Origin: Gammaproteobacteria bacterium | Lineage (GTDB): Bacteria > Pseudomonadota > Gammaproteobacteria > JADZEE01 | DNA length: 52,911 nucleotides | Reading direction: 5' to 3' | Assembly (NCBI GenBank): GCA_020850735.1 | Contig: JADZEE010000123.1 | Coordinates: 1 to 52,911, forward strand | Shown here: in pieces, positions 35,828-43,833 of the stretch | Position numbering within the stretch: the stretch's first letter is position 1 | Layout: each line of letters starts with the position of its first letter | Translations under genes and position numbers: made by a program | Notes under the pieces: generated by a model | Database searches by the model: none | What the model was told of the DNA's origin: nothing | The model's input: the letters and a program-made list of their open reading frames with translations, nothing else

Positions 35828-37303
35828 TCAGCGGAATCGGCCGGCGCGCGCCGGCAGGCCGTAGGCCGTGTCCCAGTTCTCGCAGATCCGCGCCTGCAGA
35901 TCCTGCGGATAGGCCTTCGCAAAGGACATCCGCTCGGGGCGGTCGATCTGCGTCCATTCCGGCGGCGTCGTTGCGTCGATCGTCATCGCCGCGCCGCGCG
36001 AATTCATCTTGTCGTGCAGATCGAGAAACGGGATGAGCGGGTGTCCGGGCGCGAGCGGGAAGATCTGGATGCCGCGGCCCGGATCGCAGCGCGTAAAGGC
36101 CGCGTGCAGCGCCTCGGGGTAGTTGGTGGCGTTGACGTCATCTTCGATCACGACGATGTACTGGAAGAACACCCCCATCTTGCTCGCGCGAACGACGCTG
36201 GCGACGCGATCGGCGATGCCGGGGTGCCCCTTCTCCACCGTCACCACCAGCAGCGCGAACTTCAGTCCCGGCGGGGAGAAGGCGTTCACGACCGGCAGTC
36301 CCCAGTCGCGCAGCTCGCGTCGCACGGAGGTCGTCAGGCTGAACACGCCGAGCAGGATCTCGCATTCGTCGAGGTCGGTCCCTGGGCAGCTGACCGGCAT
36401 GATCGGGTCGTTGCGATGCGTGATGCAATCCACCCGGAACACGGGTCGCGGCATCCGCGGGCTGGCACGATAGCCGGTGGCCTCGCCGAACGGACCCTCG
36501 TCCCAGCGCTCGTGCGGGCGTACGTGGCCTTCGATGACGATCTCCGCCGTGGCGGGCACGAGCAGGTCGTTGGTTTCGCACTTCACCAGCTGTACCGGCG
36601 CGCGGCGCAATCCGCCGGCCGCATTCGCCTCGGTTTCACCGGCGGGAATGCTCATCGACCCTACCATGAAGGTGGTCGGGCAGCCGCCGAAGAAGATGCT
36701 GAACGGCATGTTCTCGCCACGGGCTTCGTATTTCTGATAGTAGATCATGCCGATGTGCTGGAACGGGTTGACGATGCCGCCAAGGATGGATTTCTTGTGG
36801 ATCATGTGGCGGTACACGCCCCAGTTGGTCCAGTTCGAATCCGGGTCCTTGATCGACGTGACGCCGCCGGTGTTGATGTAGCGGCCGCCGTCCCCCAGAT
36901 GCAGGTAGGGCGCCGGAAACTTGAACAGGTTGATGTCGGCGCCGCGGATCACGTTCTCCTTGCACGGACCGGTCGCCACCTCGATCGGCCGTACCGGGTT
37001 GGCCATGCGGGTGACGAACTCCTCCACGAGCTGCTCGTAGGGCGTGTCCGGGTCCATCTCCAGGGCGAGGGCGACGCGGGAGAAGTCGCCGTGCCAGCCC
37101 TTGGATATCGGCGACCCGAGGATCGACATGCCGTCGGCGCAGCCGCGGATATTTTTCATGTGCGCCATGGGTGCGCCGATCTCGGCGATGCGCCGGCAGA
37201 TCGCGCCGGCCTCGAGGTTCCAGTCCACCTCGCGGTCGATGCTGACCAGCTCGCCCGCCTTGTCGCAGGACTCCATGAATTCGCGCAGATCGTGAAAAGC
37301 CAT
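35828..37303 (-). CDS. UbiD-family prenyl-FMN (de)carboxylase, catalytic type
   Basis: 491 residues, full UbiD length. Residues lining up with Fdc1: N160, H183 and E225 (metal ligands, with the same mutual spacing as Fdc1 N168/H191/E233), R165 (Fdc1 R173), and E269/E274 in DEGPFGEATGY (Fdc1 E277/E282). So the prFMN-metal site and the Glu-Arg-Glu catalytic network are complete. Blocks WTNWGVYRHMI and FGGCPTTFMVGS are typical. Substrate may be an aromatic or alpha,beta-unsaturated acid; carboxylation in reverse is also known for this family. It lies 42 bases after its degenerate partner and before the ATPase gene. Confidence 0.92.
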   Translation of the reverse strand: MAFHDLREFMESCDKAGELVSIDREVDWNLEAGAICRRIAEIGAPMAHMKNIRGCADGMSILGSPISKGWHGDFSRVALALEMDPDTPYEQLVEEFVTRMANPVRPIEVATGPCKENVIRGADINLFKFPAPYLHLGDGGRYINTGGVTSIKDPDSNWTNWGVYRHMIHKKSILGGIVNPFQHIGMIYYQKYEARGENMPFSIFFGGCPTTFMVGSMSIPAGETEANAAGGLRRAPVQLVKCETNDLLVPATAEIVIEGHVRPHERWDEGPFGEATGYRASPRMPRPVFRVDCITHRNDPIMPVSCPGTDLDECEILLGVFSLTTSVRRELRDWGLPVVNAFSPPGLKFALLVVTVEKGHPGIADRVASVVRASKMGVFFQYIVVIEDDVNATNYPEALHAAFTRCDPGRGIQIFPLAPGHPLIPFLDLHDKMNSRGAAMTIDATTPPEWTQIDRPERMSFAKAYPQDLQARICENWDTAYGLPARAGRFR

Positions 37304-37345
37304 CGATTCACCTCGTCATTGGCGCATGGCCGGCCGGGAGCGGGA

Positions 37346-38818
37346 TCAGATCGGTCGTTGTTCGGGTGCCGGGAAACGCAGTCCGTCCGTCCAGTCGGCG
37401 AGGACCTTCTCCTGCAGCTCCGGCGGGTAACATTCCTCGAACGAAACCTTGGGTGGCACCGCGATGCTGCGATCCCAGTCGAGCGGCCAGGTGCAGTCGA
37501 AGATGGCGGCCGAGCCCATGCCCAGTGCGCGTTGCGAGGCGGACAGGTAGGGGGCGTCGTCGGCGGCCAGTGCCTGCTTGATGATCCAGGTATCGCGCGA
37601 GGGATGGCACTTGGTCACCAGCGCATGGAACAACGCCACCGGGTTGGTGATGTCGATGTCGTCATCGCACACCAGAACGTAAGGAACGTGTTTGGTGGCC
37701 TCGCTGGCGCGGACGATGCCGGCGGCCGATTGCGCATAGGCGGTGAAGGGCACGCGCGCGGCGATGGCTACGACACTGCCGGCCAGCCAGGGCGGTGTGA
37801 ACACGGCCCGCACGGGGGCGCCGCGCCGTTCGAACTCGGCCTTGAGGTTGACGTCGCAGTCCAGTGCGCGGCCGATGTGGATCTCCGCCGTCGGCGTACC
37901 CCACGGGCACAGCGGCAGAATCGGTTTGTCGCGGTGAGTGATCGCGCTGACGTGCCACACCGGTGCCTGCTGCGCGCTGGCGGTCCGGTAGCCGAAAGTT
38001 CCGGGAAAAGGCCCGAAGCTGCCCGTTTCACCCGGACGGATGAAGCCTTCGATCACCATCTCCGCGCTGGCCGGCACCATCAGCTCGCTGGTCTCGCATT
38101 TGACCAGTTGCAGTGGCTGGCGTTGCAGCGCACCGGCGATTTCCTGGGCGCCGCGGCCGCGCCGCGCGCGGAACGTCGCGGCGAGCGTGAGGGCCGGTGG
38201 CACGCCGAGCACGATGGCGAAAGGCATGTGCTGGCCGATGGCGCTGTAGCGGTCGTAAATCGCCCGCAGCTGACCGCCGCCCGGCAGCTGCCCGGTCAGC
38301 GTCGCATCCGAACTCACCTGCAGTGGCAGCACTTCCCACGCGACATAGCCGCTGTCCGGATGCTGGGCCATGACGATGCTCCAGCTCGACAGGCAGCGGC
38401 CGCCGTCCTGGCCGTGCAGCAGGGGTGCCTGCAGCGCCTCGAGATCGACGTCGTCGCCGCGTACGACGTGCTGCTTGCACAGCCCGCCGCCGACCTGGAT
38501 CGGCCGCACGGGGGATTCCCAGCGGCGGTGCACGTCCTCCAGCAGCTCGTGGTAGCTGCGGTCGGGATCCAGCTCGAGCGCCAGCGCGAGCTTGGACCAG
38601 ATGCCGTTCAGACCGCGGCTCATGGAGCCCGCAATCCAGCTGATCCCGTGCGCGGCGTTGCGCACGTTCCAGAAATGCGCTGCCGGACCACCACGTTCGG
38701 CGAGGCGCTGGGCGATGGCGCCGATCTCGAGGTTTGAATCCACCTGTGGCCGGACGTGCTGCAACTCACCGGCGCTCTCGAGCTTGTCCAGGTACTCGCG
38801 AAAGTCGTAATAGCTCAT
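37346..38818 (-). CDS. UbiD-family protein without catalytic residues
   Basis: 490 residues, collinear with the partner downstream, with well-conserved framework (EIGAIAQRLAERGGPAAHF, RGDDVDLEALQAPLLHGQDGGR in parts, QLVKCETSELMVPASAEMVIEGF). Yet aligned key positions are lost: N to A160, R to P165, H to G182, E to A224, and in the EGPFGE motif E to F268 and E to G273 (SFGPFPG). It therefore should bind neither metal-prFMN nor perform the UbiD reaction, and is probably a structural or regulatory partner in a heteromeric complex, as in phenylphosphate carboxylase with its two UbiD-like subunits. Not frameshifted. Confidence 0.9.
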   Translation of the reverse strand: MSYYDFREYLDKLESAGELQHVRPQVDSNLEIGAIAQRLAERGGPAAHFWNVRNAAHGISWIAGSMSRGLNGIWSKLALALELDPDRSYHELLEDVHRRWESPVRPIQVGGGLCKQHVVRGDDVDLEALQAPLLHGQDGGRCLSSWSIVMAQHPDSGYVAWEVLPLQVSSDATLTGQLPGGGQLRAIYDRYSAIGQHMPFAIVLGVPPALTLAATFRARRGRGAQEIAGALQRQPLQLVKCETSELMVPASAEMVIEGFIRPGETGSFGPFPGTFGYRTASAQQAPVWHVSAITHRDKPILPLCPWGTPTAEIHIGRALDCDVNLKAEFERRGAPVRAVFTPPWLAGSVVAIAARVPFTAYAQSAAGIVRASEATKHVPYVLVCDDDIDITNPVALFHALVTKCHPSRDTWIIKQALAADDAPYLSASQRALGMGSAAIFDCTWPLDWDRSIAVPPKVSFEECYPPELQEKVLADWTDGLRFPAPEQRPI

Positions 38819-38862
38819 CGTGATGTGTTCCTGCCGCTGCGGTGGACGGAAACCCGGGCGGC

Positions 38863-39162
38863 TCAGACGCCGTCGGGGGCGCTCTTGCGAAAGTCGGACT
38901 GCGGCCGGATGTCGGCCGAGTCCGGGTCGATTTCCTCGAGGATGACGATCCGCCAGTCAGCGGCGGCGACGTTTTCGGCGAGATCGCGCAGCACCAGCTC
39001 GTGCGAATCCGCGAGCGCGCTGCCGGGGGGCGCGACCCGCGCCCGCACGGTCAGGCGTTCGAAGGTCTCCACGTCCCGGACTTCGAGCACGATCGGCTGC
39101 TGTGCGTCGATCGCGGCGCGTTGCGAATGCACGTATTCCTCGAGCACTTCATAGGTCGCCAT
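38863..39162 (-). CDS. Small UbiD-cluster protein 1, unrecognised family
   Basis: 99 residues, first gene of the UbiD operon. Residues 22-78 (QQPIVLEVRDVETFERLTVR, ELVLRDLAENVAAADWRIVI, LEEID) are nearly identical in pattern to protein 3 (34012), and related to protein 2 (34439). No membrane segment or signal peptide. The ATG at 39162 has GGAG eight bases upstream. UbiD-2 follows after 44 bases. With three paralogues at the two ends of one operon, a role as assembly factors or small subunits, one perhaps for each UbiD, is conceivable but unproven. Confidence 0.78.
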   Translation of the reverse strand: MATYEVLEEYVHSQRAAIDAQQPIVLEVRDVETFERLTVRARVAPPGSALADSHELVLRDLAENVAAADWRIVILEEIDPDSADIRPQSDFRKSAPDGV

Positions 39163-39249
39163 GGTGCAATCTCCGGGGTTTGCCGACGCTCGCCGACGGC
39201 GCGTTCGGGGTCGTCGGGGCAAGCATCCGCCGGGGCAGTGCCCGGCGCT

Positions 39250-39263
39250 TTGATCCACGTCAA
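39250..39263 (-). promoter_or_regulatory. FNR/CRP-family-like box
   Basis: TTGATCCACGTCAA, nine of ten positions of the FNR/ANR consensus TTGAT-N4-ATCAA; a wider view gives TTTGA-N6-TCAAA. It lies about 88 bases upstream of the first gene of the UbiD operon. A GATGCT hexamer at 39222-39227 (minus strand) would be a weak -10 at the -41.5 geometry of an FNR-activated promoter. Confidence 0.45.
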
Positions 39264-39275
39264 ATTGTGTACATA

Positions 39276-39303
39276 GTCATCATGCTGAATTCGTGCTGAT
39301 GAC
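39276..39303. promoter_or_regulatory. Inverted repeat in the UbiD operon leader
   Basis: Arms GTCATCA and TGATGAC (7 bp, perfect) flank 14 bases, with a further GC/GC pair inside after a bulge. It could be an operator or RNA hairpin. Confidence 0.35.
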
Positions 39304-39375
39304 AGCCACTATTACACAACCGTAGGAATTATCAACTATTTTATTCGCTTAGGCCGTCAGGAACAGCGCGAGTAT

Positions 39376-39403
39376 CAATTGAAATTGTATACAATTTCAA
39401 TTG
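39376..39403. promoter_or_regulatory. 28-bp perfect palindrome with TTGTATACAA core
   Basis: CAATTGAAATTGTA followed by its exact reverse complement. The core TTGTATACAA is the element repeated before other operons of this island. It lies 214 bases ahead of the first UbiD-operon gene and just past repeat B. FCD-type GntR regulators commonly bind palindromes with GTATAC cores (UxuR/ExuR type). No candidate is adjacent; the GntR at 51893 is the closest one in the island. Confidence 0.75.
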
Positions 39404-39547
39404 GTGGAGACACTGCTGTCCCGGTTGCGGTCGGTCGGCACGCGCGAAAAACGACCGGTCCGTGGCTGCTGGCCGCGGCCCCGGGGGATTGCATGCGACG
39501 CGATCCGGCGCGCAGGCTCGGGCGGCGCGCTCGGAGCTTGTGAAAAA

Positions 39548-39720
39548 TTCGCCCGCCGTAGCGAGACAGTTCCCGGGCGTTCCCGGCCAGGCGCGGGGGT
39601 GCACAAATACCGTGCGCGTAGCGGGCCCTACGAAAACGATTTTAGGTGTCCCCGCAAACGCGGCCAGGGGCGTCCAGGGGCCGTCGCAACAGGCGCGGTG
39701 ATGGATTCACGAGCTCTTAG
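39548..39720 (+). repeat. Dispersed repeat, copy B (~173 bp)
   Basis: Same orientation and extent as copy A at 16444. The last bases overlap the stop codon of the small helical protein gene (39717). The central hairpin keeps GCAC/GTGC pairing although the loop differs. It is here downstream of a gene, unlike copy A, which lies between divergent genes, so it is not a standard terminator. Confidence 0.8.
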
Positions 39721-40067
39721 CGCTTCTCCACCAGCTCGATCGCCGTGTCGTAAGCGGGATCGGGCCCCTGTTCCAAGGCCTCGAGCTCGGTCTCGACGAT
39801 GCGCAGGACCTCGCCGAGAAAGGTTTCCCGCCAGGCGGCGCGCGCGGCGGCCACTTTCCTGCCTGGCTCGTAGGCGTCGATGTCCCGGCGGCGCAGCGTC
39901 CCCGCTTTCTCCAGCAGGCGTTCGACGGTGTCGAGGCGCTCGCGCATGACCGCCACTTCGCCGGCGAGGCCCATGACCATCGCGACGACCCGATCGACGT
40001 TCGGATCGTCGAAGAAATACGGGCGCTCCCCCCTGGCGCGGCGCGCCAGCCGGACGTTGCCGCTCAT
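39717..40067 (-). CDS. Small helical protein paired with a methyltransferase
   Basis: 116 residues, not recognised. It has a mainly helical sequence: VVAMVMGLAGEVAVMRERL then DTVERLLEKAG suggests a short coiled coil (about 30-65), followed by ARAAWRETFLGEVLRIVETELEALE in two helices. The ATG overlaps the methyltransferase stop (ATGA), so it is translationally coupled and may be a partner subunit. The stop lies inside repeat B. Cytoplasmic. Confidence 0.72.
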   Translation of the reverse strand: MSGNVRLARRARGERPYFFDDPNVDRVVAMVMGLAGEVAVMRERLDTVERLLEKAGTLRRRDIDAYEPGRKVAAARAAWRETFLGEVLRIVETELEALEQGPDPAYDTAIELVEKR

Positions 40068-41248
40068 GACCGCCCCGGCTTCGCAGCGCCGAACAAGAAC
40101 CAGGAACCGCCGCCGCCGAAATCGCCCCCCTGGAACACGTGCGAACGTCTGGCCCTGGCCTGCTGGAAGGCGCTCGGGGCGAAGGTTTCGAATGCGTTCG
40201 CCGGGTCGAAACCGGCTCCGGCGGCCAGCTTTTTCAGGTCGATCTCGTGCGAGCGCGCCCAGAACGGTTCGTTGTTGTTGCGCGTGTCCCAGTCGAGCAT
40301 GAAGGCATCGAAGGCATCCATGCCCGCGTACGGCGGCGTCTCGGCGTGCACCATGAGGCCGCCCGGGCGCAACAGGCGGTGGCACTCCTTCATGATGGCC
40401 CGGATCGCCTTTTGCGAGGTCTCGTGCAGCAGGATGTGCGAGACGATGAGGTCGAAGTGTCCGTCCGGGAAATTCGTGCGCTCGGCATTCTGCTGCGAGA
40501 AATGGATCGACGCGCCGAGCGCCCGCGCCCGCGCGTGCGCATGCCGCAGCATCGGTGCGGCGACGTCGATGGCGTGGACCTGCGCTTTCGGGAACGCTCT
40601 GGTGTAGGGCACGGTGCTGTGACCGACCGAGCAACCCATATCCAGGATGCGGCTCGGCTCGAGCGCGGGGTGATGCGCTTCGAGCCAGGCGATCACCGAG
40701 TCACCCATATCCGAGTTGTACGGCCCCATCTGACCCATGGCGTACACGTGCACGCCCCGATCGTAGATCGCGCCCTGGGCGACGTCGTCAGCGGTGTATT
40801 CGGTGTGGTATCCGCCGGGCTGGCAGTGGATGTCGACGGCGGTATGGTACTTCGGGATCGCGAGCGCCGGGTCGAGCTCGAGCGTGCCGCCGTTGCCGTT
40901 CGCGTGCTTGCGGGCGCGCTTGATGAGCTTGCCGAGATTGCGCTGCACGGGCAGCTGGCACGACGACCACATCATCTCCTGGCTGGTGCGCAAGAGCGTG
41001 CTGAACATCCGGTAATAGGGTTCCCCGGTCATGACGTCGCGCACTTCGAAGCGATCCCTTGGCGCGCGCCCGTTGCTGGATTCGAACTGCGGTTTGACCT
41101 TGCGCTCGTATACCAGGCGGTTGCCTGGATGCACGTGCTTGACCAGATATTCTTTGAACGAACGCACGAACTCCTGGCGGGCCGCCTCGTCGTGGCTTGG
41201 TTTCGGCAGTGCCCCGTGCCGGGCTTGCGCTGGGATGTTTGCTTGCAT
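40064..41248 (-). CDS. Class I SAM-dependent methyltransferase
   Basis: 394 residues with a strong ribosome-binding site (GAGGAGG) before the ATG at 41248. The Rossmann domain occupies about residues 190-340: SAM loop ILDMGCSVGHSTVPYTRAFP, acidic VHAIDVAAPML, FDLIVSHILLHETS and LLRPGGLMVHAE. The N-terminal 190 residues are a family-specific helical extension (FVRSFKEYLVKHVHPGNRLVYE), which may bind the substrate. It is between the CoA-transferase (113 bases upstream) and the small helical protein (4-bp overlap). A C- or O-methyltransferase acting on a pathway intermediate is a guess. Confidence 0.85.
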   Translation of the reverse strand: MQANIPAQARHGALPKPSHDEAARQEFVRSFKEYLVKHVHPGNRLVYERKVKPQFESSNGRAPRDRFEVRDVMTGEPYYRMFSTLLRTSQEMMWSSCQLPVQRNLGKLIKRARKHANGNGGTLELDPALAIPKYHTAVDIHCQPGGYHTEYTADDVAQGAIYDRGVHVYAMGQMGPYNSDMGDSVIAWLEAHHPALEPSRILDMGCSVGHSTVPYTRAFPKAQVHAIDVAAPMLRHAHARARALGASIHFSQQNAERTNFPDGHFDLIVSHILLHETSQKAIRAIMKECHRLLRPGGLMVHAETPPYAGMDAFDAFMLDWDTRNNNEPFWARSHEIDLKKLAAGAGFDPANAFETFAPSAFQQARARRSHVFQGGDFGGGGSWFLFGAAKPGRS

Positions 41249-41361
41249 GGCAGCCTCCTCGGCAGCGCCTCGGGTCTATGCTCGCGGGAAAAGCCGGTAA
41301 CGGTGCCGTCGCGTCGGGCCCGCGATAGCGGTTTATTATGCACCAGGCGGCGGGCGCCGCC

Positions 41362-42576
41362 TCAGATGACGCCGGCCTGCTCGAGCGCCGCGATGCGCCC
41401 GGGATCGAGGCCGAGCAGCTCGCCGAAGATCTCCGCGTTGTGTTCGCCCAGCCCGGGACCGCACCAGCGTACTCGACCGGGCGTGTCGGAGAGCTTCGGG
41501 AAGGTGTTTTGCATCCGTAACTCGCGAAACGCCGGGTGCGGCATGCGGATGATGGCTTCGCGCGCGGCGTAGTGGGCATCCTCGATGATGTCGGCGGCCG
41601 TGTAGATCTTGCCGTTGGGGACGCCGTTGTCGTTCAGGATCTGGCGCAACTGCGCCGCGCTCAGGGTCCGGGTCCAGGTGCCGATTAGATCATCGAGTTC
41701 ACGCTGGTGGCTGCCGCGGGCACCATGGCTCGCGTAGCGGGGATCATCGGCCAGCTCCGGCCGTCCCATGGTTGCGGCCAGGCGCCGGAACACACTGTCC
41801 TGGTTGGCGGCGATGAGATGCTCGCCGTCGCTGGTGGGATACACGTTCGCCGGGGCGACGTTCGGCAGGATCGGGCCGGTGCGCTCGCGCACATAGCCGG
41901 TCTGCGCGTACTCGGCCACCAGCGATTCCATCAGCGCGAACACCGATTCGTAAATGGTCGCGTCGACCACCTGGCCGCGGCCGGTGGTCTGGCGTGCGTG
42001 CAAGGCCATCAGCGCACCGAGCATGCCGAAGATGGCCGCCAGGCTGTCACCGAGGCTGATGCCGACCCGGCACGGTGGCTGGTCCGGGTAACCGACCACG
42101 TGGCGCAGCCCACCCATCGCTTCGCCTATCGACGCGTAGCCGGGCAGCGGCGCATAGGGGCCGGTCTGGCCGAAGCCGCTCACCCGGATCATGATCAGGC
42201 GCGGGTTCAGCCGGGCCAGCGCTTCGTAGCCGAGGTTCCAGCGCTCCATGGTGCCGGGTCGGAAGTTCTCGAGCAGGATGTCCGACTGCGCCACCAGATC
42301 GCGCACCAGCGCCTGCCCCTCGGGGACACGTGCGTTGACGGTGATGCACTTTTTGTTGCGGGCGACGATCGGCCACCACAAGGATTGCCCGTGCGCCTTC
42401 TCCTGACCCCATTCGCGCATGGGATCGCCGCTGCCGGGCTGCTCGATCTTGATGACTTCGGCACCGAAATCGGCGAGCAGCTGCCCGCAGAACGGACCGG
42501 CGAGCAGCTGGCCCATTTCGACTACGCGCAGGTCGGCCAGGGGGCCGCGCGCCTTGAACTCTTCGATGTCCGTCAT
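41362..42576 (-). CDS. CaiB/BaiF (class III) CoA-transferase
   Basis: 404 residues from the ATG at 42576. Typical blocks: VVEMGQLLAGPFCGQLLADFGAEVIKIEQPGSGDPMR (in parts), NKKCITVN, SDILLENFRPGTMERW, GYASIGEAMGGLRHVVGYPDQPP, and GISLGDSLAAIFG with Asp177 at the position of the acyl-carrying Asp169 of formyl-CoA transferase. It would move CoA from a small donor thioester to a carboxylic acid substrate. A perfect ATTGTATACAAT lies 63 bases upstream. The divergent HMG-CoA-lyase gene and the methyltransferase are neighbours. Succinyl-CoA-dependent transferases of anaerobic phthalate and other aromatic-acid pathways are of this class. Confidence 0.9.
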   Translation of the reverse strand: MTDIEEFKARGPLADLRVVEMGQLLAGPFCGQLLADFGAEVIKIEQPGSGDPMREWGQEKAHGQSLWWPIVARNKKCITVNARVPEGQALVRDLVAQSDILLENFRPGTMERWNLGYEALARLNPRLIMIRVSGFGQTGPYAPLPGYASIGEAMGGLRHVVGYPDQPPCRVGISLGDSLAAIFGMLGALMALHARQTTGRGQVVDATIYESVFALMESLVAEYAQTGYVRERTGPILPNVAPANVYPTSDGEHLIAANQDSVFRRLAATMGRPELADDPRYASHGARGSHQRELDDLIGTWTRTLSAAQLRQILNDNGVPNGKIYTAADIIEDAHYAAREAIIRMPHPAFRELRMQNTFPKLSDTPGRVRWCGPGLGEHNAEIFGELLGLDPGRIAALEQAGVI

Positions 42577-42638
42577 GCCCGTTGCGTCTCCCGTGCGACC
42601 CGGGCCGGCGCCGGGCCAGTCCATGAATCAGGTCGAAC

Positions 42639-42650
42639 ATTGTATACAAT
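42639..42650. promoter_or_regulatory. ATTGTATACAAT palindrome upstream of the CoA-transferase
   Basis: 12-bp perfect palindrome. The right half (TACAAT, minus strand) could double as a -10 box. Located 63 bases before the CoA-transferase ATG, in the divergent gap with the HMG-CoA-lyase gene. Confidence 0.65.
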
Positions 42651-42818
42651 TACTTCTCTGCCTGCCAGCGCCTCGTGGGTCCGGGCCAGTCCGTCCGCGC
42701 GCGGCTGACGCCGGCGTGATATGGCGTACCATGGCTGGCACAAGCACCGTGCGGGATTGTCCGGAGCTGCTGAGGGTATGAACGGTTGCAGGCCGCAGGC
42801 CTGTCTTTGTGCCAAATG

Positions 42819-42829
42819 TCGTATACAAT
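42819..42829. promoter_or_regulatory. GTATAC site upstream of the HMG-CoA-lyase-like gene
   Basis: TCGTATACAAT, one mismatch from the TTGTATACAA core, 31 bases before the ATG at 42860; TACAAT may act as the -10. Second site in the same divergent gap. Confidence 0.5.
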
Positions 42830-42859
42830 CTGGCCTTGCCCATAGCCGCCGGGGTTCCC

Positions 42860-43783
42860 ATGGCGCAAGACCTTCAACACGTCGAAATCGTCGAGGTCGG
42901 GCCGCGCGACGGGCTGCAGAGCCAGCCGACGCTGCTCGATACGGCGACCCGGATCGAATTCATCACCCGGCTCGTGGATGCCGGCGTCCGCCGCCTCGAG
43001 GTCGCGAGCTTCGTCAACCCCAGGCGCGTACCACAGATGGCGGACGTCGAGCAGGTGATCGCCGGCCTGCCCCGGCGCGCGAACGTGACCTATATCGGTC
43101 TGGTGTTGAACCGCCGGGGCTTCGAGCGGGCGCAGGCGAGCGGACTGCCCGAGGTGAACTGCGTCGCGGTGGCCTCGGAGACCTTCAGCCAGCGTAACCA
43201 GGGGATGGGGATCGCCGACACCCTGACCGGCATCGCAGCGACGGCCGCGGACGCGCGCGCCGCGGGGATCCGCTGCGGTGTGACCATCGGCGCGAGCTTC
43301 GGTTGTCCGTTCGAGGGCGAAGTGCCGGTCGACCGGGTCGTCGACATCGCCCGTCGCCTGGTCGACGCCGGCGTCGACGAGATCGCGCTCGCCGACACCA
43401 TCGGCGTGGGCGTGCCCTCGGAGGTCGTGCGGCTCGTGGCAGCGCTGCGGCCGGTGATTGGTGCCATCCCGCTGCGCTGCCATTTCCACAATACCCGCAA
43501 TACCGGGATCGCCAACGCCTACGCCGCGGTGCAGGCGGGCGTGCGCGTGCTGGACGCGAGCTGTGGCGGCATCGGTGGCTGCCCGTTCGCGCCGAGCGCG
43601 ACCGGCAACGTCGCCACCGAGGATGTTCTCTATCTGCTCGAGCGCATGGGACTGCATACGGGGGTGTCCATAGAGGGCATCATGGCGACTGCGCGCTGGC
43701 TCGAGGGTCCGTTGGGCATCGCGGTGCCGGCCATGGTGACGCGCGCGGGGCTGTTCCCGCGGCGCGAGGTGTGCGTCGCCTGA
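42860..43783 (+). CDS. HMG-CoA lyase-family enzyme
   Basis: 307 residues. TIM-barrel of the DRE-metallolyase group: EVGPRDGLQSQ with the metal Asp and catalytic Arg, EVASFVNPRRVPQMAD, DTIGVGVPSEV, metal ligands in HFHNTRNTG and the Cys loop GGIGGCPFAPSATGNVATED. The family splits 3-hydroxy-3-methylglutaryl-CoA, or larger 3-hydroxy-3-alkyl analogues, to acetoacetate (or acetate) plus an acyl-CoA. The ATG at 42860 is chosen since an in-frame GTG at 42809 lies upstream of the operator. It is 50 bases before hyuA. Together with acetoacetyl-CoA synthetase (17351) and thiolase (12571) it could end in acetyl-CoA. Confidence 0.9.
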   Translation: MAQDLQHVEIVEVGPRDGLQSQPTLLDTATRIEFITRLVDAGVRRLEVASFVNPRRVPQMADVEQVIAGLPRRANVTYIGLVLNRRGFERAQASGLPEVNCVAVASETFSQRNQGMGIADTLTGIAATAADARAAGIRCGVTIGASFGCPFEGEVPVDRVVDIARRLVDAGVDEIALADTIGVGVPSEVVRLVAALRPVIGAIPLRCHFHNTRNTGIANAYAAVQAGVRVLDASCGGIGGCPFAPSATGNVATEDVLYLLERMGLHTGVSIEGIMATARWLEGPLGIAVPAMVTRAGLFPRREVCVA

Positions 43784-43833
43784 GCGGCGTCCGGTTCGAG
43801 GGCAGAGATTTCCAATTCGGAGGCTGGAATAAC

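Larger units (their letters stand above)
39163..39716. other. Regulatory region of the UbiD operon and repeat copy B
   Basis: No gene. From the ATG upwards it contains an FNR-like box (39250), an inverted repeat (39276), an AT-rich patch with TTGATA (minus strand, near 39325) and TAATAG, the 28-bp palindrome (39376), a GC-rich stretch, and repeat copy B. ORFs here are shadows. Confidence 0.6.

Noticed and set aside
36014..38737. 907-codon ORF on the plus strand
   Set aside because: Antisense to both UbiD genes; no motifs, and its internal similarity only mirrors the relation between the two UbiD sequences.
39397..39606. Short ORFs through the repeat copies (also near 16420-16650)
   Set aside because: Similar peptides appear at both copies in more than one frame, as expected from nucleotide identity; there is no start context or preference for synonymous change.
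41362..42576. CoA-transferase as inactive because GYD reads GYA
   Set aside because: The acyl-carrying Asp of formyl-CoA transferase aligns with Asp177 in SLGDS, which is present.
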